Below, piece by piece: positions 1-5,226 of a stretch of 6,496 nt of DNA. Within the stretch, counting starts at the first letter, position 1. Each line of letters begins with the position of its first letter. Position numbers and translations under genes: made by a program. Under the pieces are notes generated by a model, which worked only from the letters and a program-made list of their open reading frames with translations, made no database searches and was not told the DNA's origin. This stretch comes from Paracoccaceae bacterium (GTDB lineage: Bacteria; Pseudomonadota; Alphaproteobacteria; Rhodobacterales; Rhodobacteraceae): the NCBI GenBank assembly GCA_003551745.1, contig PUNI01000087.1, forward strand, positions 1 through 6,496, in the 5' to 3' direction.

Positions 1-1385
1 CCAGCGCCGCCTTCGCTCAGGGGGGCGGCCCGGCCCGCAACGTCATCCTGTTCATCTCGGACGGGGCCGGTTTTCACACATGGACCGCGGCGTCGTTCTT
101 CCAGTACGGGCGCGCGCGCGGACAGGTCTACGAGCAGTTCCCGGTGCGCACGCTGATGACGACCTATCCGCTGAACACCTCCAGCGAGCCCACGGGCGAC
201 GAGATGGCCCAGATCAGCTACGACGCCGACGCCGGCTGGGATACCACGCCCATGGCCGGCAGCTTCGAGGGTCCGGTGCTTGGCATCGACTACCCCCACG
301 GTTTCGCCGGCTACAACTACGTGCGACAGAACTTCACCGACAGCGCCGCCGCCGGCACCGCGCTTTCGGCCGGGCGGAAGACCTTCAACAACGCCATCAA
401 CTGGTCGAACACCGATCAGCCGATGCGGATGATCGGCGAGCGCGTGAAATCCACCGGCCGGGCGCTGGGCGTGGTGTCCTCGGTGCAGGTGACGCACGCG
501 ACGCCGGCCTCCTTCATGTGCCACAACCGCAGCCGCAACGATACGGTCGCCATGGGCCAGCAGATCCTCGACACCGGGCTCGCCGATCTGGTGATGGGTG
601 CTGGCCACCCGATGTTCGACAACGACGGCCTCTACCAGCGCCCGGCCGACGAGCAGGCCTTCCGCTTTGTCGGTGGCCCCGACGCCTACACCAGGCTGGT
701 GACCGGCCAGACCGACTACCACTTCTTCGACAAGAAGGCCGAGTTCGAGGCGCTGGCCGCCGGCTCGCTGCAACTGAACCGCGACAAGGTCTATGGCCTC
801 GCGCCGGTGGCGAGCACGCTGCAGTATTCGCGTTCAGGCACCGACACCATGGGCGGGTTCAACCCCACCTCGCCCAGCCTCGTCACCATGACCAAGGGGG
901 CCCTGAACTGGCTCGGCCGACAGGACAACGGCTTCTTCCTTATGGTCGAGGGCGGCGCGGTCGACTGGGCCTGCCACGGCAACCATCTGGGCCGGATGAT
1001 CGAGGAGCAGGTCGACTTCGACCTCTCGGTGCAGGCCGCGGTGGACTGGGTCGAGGCCAACGGCGGCTGGGACGACACGCTGATCATCGTCACCACAGAC
1101 CACGGCAACGGCATCCTCTACGGCCCCGAAAGCGACCAGTTCGCCTTCCAGCCGGTGGTGAACCGCGGCGCCGGCAACCTGCCCGAGGTGCAGTGGCATT
1201 TCGACCACCACACCAACGAGCTGGTGCCGGTCTGGGCCAAGGGGCCGGGCGCCGACCTGCTCAACGACTTCTCCACCGGCGAGGATACCAACACCGCGCT
1301 GGTGGGCTGGGGCGAGCAGCACCGTTACCACGACAACACCGACATCGCCAAGGCGATGGAAATCGTGATGAACGCCAGCGGCTGA
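1..1385 (+). CDS. Alkaline phosphatase, PhoA superfamily (5' end cut off)
   Basis: Metal-dependent phosphomonoesterase, probably periplasmic or secreted, releasing phosphate from organic esters. The reading frame is open from base 3 and gives 460 residues to the TGA at 1383-1385; the start codon lies outside the window. The first residues, SAAFAQGG, look like the end of a signal peptide with cleavage after Ala-Phe-Ala. Counting from base 3, the family's metal and catalytic residues are all visible: Asp20 in FISDGAG, nucleophile Ser114 in TDSAAAGT, His165 and Thr167 in THATPA, Glu316/Asp321/His325 in VEGGAVDWACH, Asp366-His367 in VTTDHGNG, and His403 in DHHTNE. A His at the third-metal site, where E. 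coli PhoA has Asp153, is common in the family. Asp20 and Ser114 are 94 residues apart, against about 51 in E. coli, so there is an insert between them. A strong terminator follows. Any Pho box would be upstream, out of view. Confidence 0.93.
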   Translation, partial: SAAFAQGGGPARNVILFISDGAGFHTWTAASFFQYGRARGQVYEQFPVRTLMTTYPLNTSSEPTGDEMAQISYDADAGWDTTPMAGSFEGPVLGIDYPHGFAGYNYVRQNFTDSAAAGTALSAGRKTFNNAINWSNTDQPMRMIGERVKSTGRALGVVSSVQVTHATPASFMCHNRSRNDTVAMGQQILDTGLADLVMGAGHPMFDNDGLYQRPADEQAFRFVGGPDAYTRLVTGQTDYHFFDKKAEFEALAAGSLQLNRDKVYGLAPVASTLQYSRSGTDTMGGFNPTSPSLVTMTKGALNWLGRQDNGFFLMVEGGAVDWACHGNHLGRMIEEQVDFDLSVQAAVDWVEANGGWDDTLIIVTTDHGNGILYGPESDQFAFQPVVNRGAGNLPEVQWHFDHHTNELVPVWAKGPGADLLNDFSTGEDTNTALVGWGEQHRYHDNTDIAKAMEIVMNASG

Positions 1386-1405
1386 CGCCGGCCAGGCCAG
1401 TGTCG

Positions 1406-1441
1406 GGGGAGGCGCGGGCGCCGCGCCTCCCCGCATCTTTT
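1406..1441 (+). terminator. Rho-independent terminator after the alkaline phosphatase gene
   Basis: A perfect 12-base-pair stem (1406-1417 with 1421-1432), 11 of 12 pairs G-C, closes a 3-base loop at 1418-1420. It is followed by GCATC and then a run of four T at 1438-1441. It starts 20 bases after the phosphatase stop codon. The T run is short, so some read-through is possible. The hairpin ends directly in front of the ribosome binding site of the next gene. Confidence 0.75.
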
Positions 1442-1442
1442 C

Positions 1443-1449
1443 GGGAGAG
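1443..1449 (+). promoter_or_regulatory. Ribosome binding site that decides the TPR gene start
   Basis: GGGAGAG lies 6 bases before the ATG at 1456 but directly against the in-frame ATG at 1450. The spacing favours 1456 as the true start. It is only one base downstream of the T run of the terminator hairpin. Confidence 0.55.
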
Positions 1450-1455
1450 ATGTCG

Positions 1456-1992
1456 ATGATCCGCCGCCTCTGTGCCGCCGCCGGCGCGCTCGTTAGTCTC
1501 GCCGCCCCGGCCGCCGCCGTCGATGGCGAACCTGTGCCGGTGCCCGGCCCTACCAGCACGACCTGCCAGGACGGCACGGTCTGGAACCCGGACCGCCGCG
1601 TCTGCGAGGCGCCGGAACGCTCCAGCATGGGAGATGACATGCTCTACGACGCCGCCCGCGAGCTGGCCTGGGCCGACCGCCCCGCCGACGCCCTGCGCGT
1701 GCTTGACGCCATGGCCGGGCAGGCCGACAGCCGGGTGCTAACCTATCGCGGCTTCGTCCTGCGCCGCGCGGGTGACTGGGGCGCGGCGCGCCGGGCCTAT
1801 GAGGCGGCGCTGGCGGCCGACCCGGACAATCTGCTCGCGCGTTCCTACTTCGGGATGGGGCTGGTGGAGGGCGGCGACCTCACCGCCGCCCGCGCCCAGC
1901 TCGCCGAGATCCGTGCCCGCGGTGGCAGCGGCGGCTGGCCCGAGGCCGCGCTTGCCGAGGCGCTCCGCACCGGCACCGCCGGGCGCTACTGA
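1456..1992 (+). CDS. Exported small TPR-repeat protein with a Cys-pair motif
   Basis: A 178-residue protein of unknown function, probably periplasmic. The N-terminus (MIRRL, then an Ala/Leu-rich stretch to about residue 21, ending APAAA before VDGE) is a typical Sec signal peptide. Cys6 is too close to the start to be a lipobox. A Pro-rich linker leads into CQDGTVWNPDRRVC at residues 37-50, whose two cysteines could form a disulfide in the periplasm. From about residue 61 to 160 there are two or three TPR-like helical hairpins; the clearest spans about 95-127 (LTYRGFVLRRAGDW then ARRAYEAALAADPDN). TPR units normally mediate protein-protein contacts. An alternative ATG six bases upstream has poor spacing to the ribosome binding site. 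I recognise the architecture, not a named gene. Its neighbours do not reveal its partner, and the phosphatase upstream is separated from it by a terminator. Confidence 0.85.
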   Translation: MIRRLCAAAGALVSLAAPAAAVDGEPVPVPGPTSTTCQDGTVWNPDRRVCEAPERSSMGDDMLYDAARELAWADRPADALRVLDAMAGQADSRVLTYRGFVLRRAGDWGAARRAYEAALAADPDNLLARSYFGMGLVEGGDLTAARAQLAEIRARGGSGGWPEAALAEALRTGTAGRY

Positions 1993-2035
1993 CGCCACGG
2001 GCGCATGCGGCCGGCCAAGGCTTGAACCGGCGGCG

Positions 2036-2070
2036 GGGCTGGGGCATGACCCTCGGGGTCTTCCCAGCCC
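2036..2070 (+). other. Two-tier stem-loop just upstream of the UPF0262 gene
   Basis: An 8-base-pair outer stem (2036-2043 with 2063-2070, GGGCTGGG/CCCAGCCC) encloses a small internal loop and a 5-base-pair inner stem (2048-2052 with 2056-2060, loop TCG). It sits 9 bases before the ATG at 2080 and has no T run, so it is a poor rho-independent terminator. It could be a barrier at the end of the TPR transcript or a leader structure affecting UPF0262 translation. The function is inferred; the pairing is directly visible. Confidence 0.5.
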
Positions 2071-2079
2071 GCGAGCGCC

Positions 2080-2559
2080 ATGAACCGCATTTGCCATATC
2101 GAGATCGACGATTCCGGCCTGCCGCCGGCCACCCCCGAGATCGAGCAGGAGCGCAAGGTCGCGGTCTTCGACCTGCTGGAAGACAACAGCTTCGTGCTGC
2201 CGTCGCGCGACGGCCGGGCCGCGCCGCCGGGGCCATATCGCCTGAGCCTCGCCATCCGCGAGCGGCGGCTGGTGATCGAGGTCGAGACCGAGGCGGGGGA
2301 GACGGTGACGGCCTTCCACCTCTCGCTCGGCCCCTTCAAGCAGGTGGTGAAGGACTACTACCAGATCTGCGGCTCCTACTACTCGGCGGTGAAGACCCTG
2401 CCGCCCAGCCAGATCGAGGCCATCGACATGGCCCGGCGCGGCATCCACAACGAGGGCGCGCGGATCCTTCTCGAACGGCTGGAGGGCAAGGCCGAGCTCG
2501 ACATCGATACGGCGCGGCGGCTCTTCACCCTGATCTGCGTGCTGCATTTCGGGGGCTGA
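2080..2559 (+). CDS. UPF0262 family protein (uncharacterised, alphaproteobacterial)
   Basis: A 159-residue cytoplasmic protein of a conserved family with no established function. Recognition rests on the C-terminal half: DYYQICGSYYSAV at residues 92-104, QIEAIDMARRGIHNEGA at 111-127, and LDIDTARRLFTLICVLH at 140-156. All are characteristic of UPF0262 proteins of Rhodobacterales and Rhizobiales. The N-terminus (MNRICHIEIDD) and overall length also fit the family. No signal peptide or membrane segment is seen. The Shine-Dalgarno sequence is weak (GCGAG at 2071-2075), right after a stem-loop. The LMW phosphatase gene begins one base after the stop, so the two are almost certainly co-transcribed. 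In many relatives this pair lies beside hisD or infA. Family membership is firm; role unknown. Confidence 0.92.
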   Translation: MNRICHIEIDDSGLPPATPEIEQERKVAVFDLLEDNSFVLPSRDGRAAPPGPYRLSLAIRERRLVIEVETEAGETVTAFHLSLGPFKQVVKDYYQICGSYYSAVKTLPPSQIEAIDMARRGIHNEGARILLERLEGKAELDIDTARRLFTLICVLHFGG

Positions 2560-2560
2560 T

Positions 2561-3046
2561 GTGGCAGAGCCCCCGCCCACCGACCGCTTCCCGACCTCGG
2601 TGCTGTTCTGCTGCGACCACAACTCGGTGCGCTCGCCCATGGCCGAGGGCATGATGAAGAAGTACTACGGGCAGCGTGCCTATGTGCAGTCGGCCGGGGT
2701 GCGCAGCGACCGCGAGATCGACGGGTTCACCATCGCCGTCACCGACGAGATGGGCATCAAGCTCGACCGTCACCGCGTGCGCAGCTTCGACGAGATGGAG
2801 GAATGGGGCGACGATCTGGGCCAGTTCGACCTGATCGTGGCGCTGACGCCGGCCAGCCAGCGCCGGGCGCTGGAACTCACCCGTTATGCCCATATCGACG
2901 TGGAATACTGGCCGATCATGGATCCGGCCGGGCTGGGCGAGACCCGCGACGCCAAGCTGACGGCCTATCGTCAGGCCCGCGACCAGATCCGCGAGCGCAT
3001 GCTCGCCCGCTTCGGCCCGCCCAGCGAGGACGGCGCCGATGACTGA
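2561..3046 (+). CDS. Low-molecular-weight phosphatase family protein (LMW-PTP / arsenate reductase-like)
   Basis: A 161-residue cytoplasmic protein with the LMW tyrosine phosphatase fold. The P-loop is at residues 17-26, CCDHNSVRSP, fitting C-x5-R with nucleophile Cys18 and Arg24. The likely general acid is Asp121 in the late IMDP motif, as in LMW phosphatases. The second P-loop cysteine found in many homologues (just before the Arg) is Val23 here, while an extra Cys17 directly precedes the nucleophile. The start is GTG at 2561, one base after the UPF0262 stop; an ATG overlapping at 2559 is in the wrong frame. The GGGGG at 2551-2555 may serve as a weak ribosome binding site. Databases often label such proteins arsenate reductase-like, but no ars genes are nearby, so a protein or small-molecule phosphatase is equally possible. 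The 3' end overlaps the next gene by 8 bases. Confidence 0.88.
   Translation: MAEPPPTDRFPTSVLFCCDHNSVRSPMAEGMMKKYYGQRAYVQSAGVRSDREIDGFTIAVTDEMGIKLDRHRVRSFDEMEEWGDDLGQFDLIVALTPASQRRALELTRYAHIDVEYWPIMDPAGLGETRDAKLTAYRQARDQIRERMLARFGPPSEDGADD
3026..3030 (+). promoter_or_regulatory. Ribosome binding site of the SnoaL/KSI-like gene
   Basis: GAGGA lies 8 bases before the ATG at 3039, inside the end of the phosphatase gene. It supports 3039 over the internal ATG at 3066, which has no purine-rich sequence in front of it. Confidence 0.5.
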
Positions 3047-3449
3047 CGTCGCCGCCCGCACCCCCATGTCGGCCTGTTTCGAAGCCTGCAGCGCTGGCGC
3101 GCCCGGCGCGATGCGCGCGTGCGTCATCGAGGACGTGAAGCACCGCGTCACCCGGGGAGCCTTGCGGCACGGCAAGGGCGCGTTCGCCGCGTTCTACAGC
3201 CACATGGGCCGCAGCTATCGCGAGCGGCTGGAGGATCGGGTCATCCGCGTCGCCGAAAACGGCCGCCGCGCCGCCTCCGCCTTCACGATGCGGGGCGACG
3301 ATGTCGCAACCGATCCGAGGCTGCCCAAGCCGCGCGGGCAGCGCCATGGCCTGCCGGCGGGGTCGTCCTGCACCCTGCGCGCCGGGCAGGTCGCGCGGAT
3401 TACCACCCGCTGCACCCCGGAGGACCGGATCGCGCAGGTGTCGCGGTGA
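3039..3449 (+). CDS. Ketosteroid-isomerase-related (SnoaL/NTF2-like) protein, diverged
   Basis: A 136-residue protein I assign to the SnoaL/NTF2-like fold group often annotated as ketosteroid isomerase-related. The supporting segments are GKGAFAAFYSHMGRSYRERL (residues 45-64), VIRVAENGRRAASAF (68-82), then a TD-x-x-LP, GQR and LPAGS series (91-109) and RAGQVARITT ending in IAQV. Several positions that I remember as aromatic or acidic in relatives carry unlike residues. The usual Val-x-His-Asp is VKHR at 33-36, the usual Phe-Phe after LPAG is SSC, and the usual Tyr-Tyr-Asn...Asp-Trp-Ile near the C-terminus is RCTPEDRI. The frame is intact, so it is not an obvious pseudogene, but the active pocket may be altered. 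The ATG overlaps the phosphatase end (ATGACTGA), and the stop overlaps the GNAT start, pointing to translational coupling. Substrate unknown. Confidence 0.7.
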   Translation: MTDVAARTPMSACFEACSAGAPGAMRACVIEDVKHRVTRGALRHGKGAFAAFYSHMGRSYRERLEDRVIRVAENGRRAASAFTMRGDDVATDPRLPKPRGQRHGLPAGSSCTLRAGQVARITTRCTPEDRIAQVSR

Positions 3450-4033
3450 GCCTGCGCATCGCCCCGCTGACCGGCGCGGACCTCGAGGCTGCGCTCGACG
3501 ACGTGGCGAGGCTCCGTATCTCGGTCTTCCGTGACTGGCCCTATCTCTATGACGGGGATCCCGGCTATGAGCGGCGCTACCTGCAGGTCTATCGTGACAG
3601 CCCGGCGTCGATCCTTGTGGGCGCCTTTTCGGGCGACCGTCTGGTCGGCGCCGCGACCGGCACGCCCATGGCCGATCACGCCGACGATTTCGCCGCCGCC
3701 TTTGCCGGCCAGCCCCATGAGATCGCCGAGATCTTCTATTGCGCCGAGTCGGTGCTGCTGCCCGAGTTCCGCGGCCAGGGCGCGGGCCACGCGTTCTTCG
3801 CGCAGCGCGAGGCGCATGCCCGCCGGCTTGGCTACCGCAAGGCCGCGTTCTGCGCCGTGCTGCGCCCCGATGACCACCCGGCCCGTCCGGCGGCCTATCG
3901 CCCGCTGGACGGCTTCTGGCGCGGCCGCGGCTATGCCCCGCTGCCCGGCGCCATCGCGCAGTTTGCCTGGAAGGATCTCGGCGCAACGGAGGAGACGCGC
4001 AAGCCCATGCAGTTCTGGCTGAAGGAACTCTGA
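3446..4033 (+). CDS. GNAT family N-acetyltransferase
   Basis: A 195-residue cytoplasmic acyltransferase expected to move an acyl group from acyl-CoA to an amine. The start is GTG at 3446, overlapping the previous stop as GTGA; the frame is open further upstream, but that stretch is the other gene's territory. The acetyl-CoA pyrophosphate-binding motif A is RGQGAG at residues 109-114, preceded by the beta-4-like stretch ESVLLPEF and followed by an amphipathic helix with REAHARRLGY. The N-terminal part has FRDWPYLYDGDPGYERRYL (28-46), which I associate with the GNAT subfamily found fused or adjacent to carbon-nitrogen hydrolases (as in B. subtilis YhcX). The C-terminus, PMQFWLKEL, is also typical. 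The next gene, a C-N hydrolase, starts on the last base of its stop, so the two look like a split version of that fusion. The acceptor amine is unknown. Confidence 0.9.
   Translation: MSLRIAPLTGADLEAALDDVARLRISVFRDWPYLYDGDPGYERRYLQVYRDSPASILVGAFSGDRLVGAATGTPMADHADDFAAAFAGQPHEIAEIFYCAESVLLPEFRGQGAGHAFFAQREAHARRLGYRKAAFCAVLRPDDHPARPAAYRPLDGFWRGRGYAPLPGAIAQFAWKDLGATEETRKPMQFWLKEL
4021..4027 (+). promoter_or_regulatory. Ribosome binding site of the C-N hydrolase gene
   Basis: GAAGGAA lies 5 bases before the ATG at 4033, inside the last codons of the GNAT gene. It is among the best Shine-Dalgarno sequences in the window. Together with the TGATG stop-start overlap it fixes the start and suggests reinitiation by ribosomes finishing the GNAT frame. 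Confidence 0.6.
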
Positions 4034-4926
4034 TGCCGCGCATCGCCGCCGCTGCCTGGCCGCTCGACTGGCTTGACGACTGGGCCGCCTATGAGACGAA
4101 GCTCGACCGCTGGGTGGCCGAGGCTGCGGGGCAGGGCGCCGATCTGCTGGTCTTTCCCGAATACGGGCTGATGGAGCTTGCCAGCCTCGGCGGCGCCGGG
4201 GTGGCCGGCGACCTGGAAGCCGCGCTGCACGAGGTGGCCCGACACCGGCCCGCCGCCGACGCGCTGCACGAGAGCGTCGCCCGCCGCCACAGGGTGCATA
4301 TCCTCGGCGCCTCGGGACCGGTTTTCGCGGGGCCGCGGCCGGTGAACCGCGCCACGCTCTTCGGCCCAGACGGCCTGATCGGCCACCAGGACAAGCAGAT
4401 CATGACCCGTTTCGAAGCCGAGGAATGGGATGTGCTGCCCGGCGGCCCGCTGAGCGTGTTCGACACCGCCCTCGGCCCGATCGGCATCCTGATCTGCTAT
4501 GACGTCGAGTTTCCCCTGCTGGCCCGCGCGCTGGTCGAGGCGGGTGCCGAGATCCTGCTGGCGCCCTCCGCCACCGAGACGCTGGCGGGCTTCACCCGGG
4601 TCCGCGTCGGGGCGATGGCGCGCGCGCTGGAAAACCAGTGCGTCGTGGTGCATGCCCCCACCGTGGGTGATGCGCTCTGGTGCCCGGCCGTCGACCGCAA
4701 CCGGGGCCGGGCGGCGATCTACGGCCCGCCGGATCGCGGCTGGCCGGAGACCGGGATCCTCGCCGAGACCGAGCTTGACCGCCCGGGCTGGGCGATGGCC
4801 GATGTCTCGCGCGACGCCATCGCCGAGGTGCGGCGCGCGGGCGGCGTGCTGAACCACCTGGACTGGCCCGCCCACGTCGTCCGCGCCGGCCGGCTGGCCG
4901 GCGCCACGCGGTCACAAAAGCCTTGA
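4033..4926 (+). CDS. Carbon-nitrogen hydrolase (nitrilase superfamily)
   Basis: A 297-residue cytoplasmic hydrolase of the nitrilase/amidase superfamily, attacking a nonpeptide C-N bond through a Glu-Lys-Cys triad. The triad is complete: Glu43 in LVFPEYGL, Lys121 in HQDKQIMTRFE, and Cys155 in ILICYDVEFP, with further acidic residues at 128-131 near the lysine as in homologues. APSATET and the segment around RVRVGAMARALENQ (189-202) fit the conserved region after the nucleophile. Length is normal. Since superfamily members range from omega-amidases to N-carbamoyl-amine hydrolases, the substrate cannot be read from the sequence. The partner GNAT gene overlaps it by one base, and a fused GNAT-nitrilase form exists in other bacteria, so both enzymes probably act on related compounds. 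The last codons contain a strong inverted repeat, and no T-rich terminator follows. Confidence 0.92.
   Translation: MPRIAAAAWPLDWLDDWAAYETKLDRWVAEAAGQGADLLVFPEYGLMELASLGGAGVAGDLEAALHEVARHRPAADALHESVARRHRVHILGASGPVFAGPRPVNRATLFGPDGLIGHQDKQIMTRFEAEEWDVLPGGPLSVFDTALGPIGILICYDVEFPLLARALVEAGAEILLAPSATETLAGFTRVRVGAMARALENQCVVVHAPTVGDALWCPAVDRNRGRAAIYGPPDRGWPETGILAETELDRPGWAMADVSRDAIAEVRRAGGVLNHLDWPAHVVRAGRLAGATRSQKP
4883..4904 (+). repeat. Inverted repeat at the 3' end of the C-N hydrolase gene
   Basis: Perfect 9-base arms (GCGCCGGCC at 4883-4891 and its complement at 4896-4904) enclose the loop GGCT. It lies 22 bases before the end of the coding region and encodes part of the C-terminal tail. Without a T run it is not a standard terminator; it could slow RNA polymerase or protect the 3' end of the message. 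In DNA this GC-rich it may also simply reflect composition. Confidence 0.45.
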
Positions 4927-4951
4927 ATAAAAGGCCTCACACCGCCATTTA
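4923..4951 (+). promoter_or_regulatory. infA: Candidate promoter for the infA operon
   Basis: TTGAAT at 4923-4928 resembles a -35 box (4 of 6 bases of TTGACA). After a 17-base spacer, CATTTA at 4946-4951 is a weak -10 candidate. The region 4913-4934 is strikingly AT-rich for this window, as expected near a promoter, and IF-1 normally needs strong expression of its own. The -35 box would overlap the stop codon of the C-N hydrolase gene. The -10 match is poor. Confidence 0.35.
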
Positions 4952-4981
4952 GCGCGCAGGCGCGCGCGCTTCACGCGCGCT
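4951..4981 (+). other. Alternating CG leader with two competing stem-loops upstream of infA
   Basis: A 7-base-pair stem pairs GCGCGCG (4962-4968) with CGCGCGC (4974-4980) around the loop CTTCA. Alternatively AGCGCGC (4951-4957) can pair with GCGCGCT (4975-4981). The two pairings share the right arm and exclude each other. The segment ends 9 bases before the infA ribosome binding site. No T run follows, so it is not a clear terminator. Confidence 0.45.
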
Positions 4982-4990
4982 GGCGAATGC

Positions 4991-4995
4991 TGGAG
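4991..4995 (+). promoter_or_regulatory. infA: Ribosome binding site that decides the infA start
   Basis: TGGAG lies 5 bases before the ATG at 5001. The alternative in-frame GTG at 4995 would overlap this site and add two residues absent from normal IF-1 proteins, so 5001 is chosen. Confidence 0.55.
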
Positions 4996-5000
4996 TGACC

Positions 5001-5219
5001 ATGGCCAAGGAAGAAATGCTCGAATTTCCCGGTGTCGTGAAGGAACTCCTGCCGAATGCGACGTTCCGGGTCGAGCTGGAGAACGGCCATGAGATCATCG
5101 CCCATACGGCAGGAAAGATGCGCAAGAACCGGATCCGCGTGCTGGCGGGCGACCGCGTGCAGGTCGAGATGACGCCCTATGACCTGACCAAGGGCCGCAT
5201 CAACTATCGTTTCAAGTAG
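5001..5219 (+). CDS. infA: Translation initiation factor IF-1
   Basis: A 72-residue single OB-fold (S1-like) protein that binds the ribosomal A site and works with IF-2 and IF-3 in building the 30S initiation complex. The sequence is canonical over its whole length: [20 protein letters not shown] at the N-terminus, then the FRVELENGH strand, the [20 protein letters not shown] core at residues 33-52, and [11 protein letters not shown] at the C-terminus. Full normal length. It is separated from the upstream C-N hydrolase by 74 bases containing a candidate promoter and stem-loops, and maf starts 7 bases after its stop, so it probably heads the infA-maf-RNase operon. Confidence 0.98.
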   Translation: MAKEEMLEFPGVVKELLPNATFRVELENGHEIIAHTAGKMRKNRIRVLAGDRVQVEMTPYDLTKGRINYRFK

Positions 5220-5226
5220 CGGCCCG

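Noticed and set aside
80..1459. Long + strand open frame of 459 codons overlapping the alkaline phosphatase
   Set aside because: Its translation is extremely rich in Arg, Gly and Pro, has no family motifs, and lies in another frame of a gene with all alkaline phosphatase catalytic residues.
2022..2050. Possible promoter TTGAAC, 17 bases, CATGAC upstream of UPF0262
   Set aside because: The -10 match is only 3 of 6, and transcription would begin inside the 2036-2070 stem-loop. It may be chance, so it was not listed as a feature.
1738..2652. 304-codon minus-strand open frame across the TPR and UPF0262 genes
   Set aside because: It is antisense to two well-supported genes, crosses their boundary, shows no recognisable domain, and such frames are expected in GC-rich DNA.
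2561..3046. Arsenic resistance locus, from the arsenate reductase-like phosphatase
   Set aside because: No ArsR, ArsB/Acr3 or other ars gene is nearby, and the P-loop lacks the usual second cysteine.
2916..4043. 375-codon minus-strand open frame
   Set aside because: Arg-rich low-complexity translation antisense to four genes, with no motif; a codon-bias shadow.
3931..4875. 314-codon minus-strand open frame
   Set aside because: Antisense to the C-N hydrolase with its complete Glu-Lys-Cys triad; no domain seen.
3446..4926. Idea that GNAT and C-N hydrolase are one fused protein broken by a frameshift
   Set aside because: Both ends are clean: the GNAT ends in a typical FWLKEL tail, and the hydrolase has its own good ribosome binding site and ATG, so they are two adjacent genes.
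4920..4935. GCCTT/AAGGC stem with an AT-rich loop at the C-N hydrolase stop codon, as a terminator
   Set aside because: Only five base pairs and no T run after it; the region is better explained as candidate promoter DNA.
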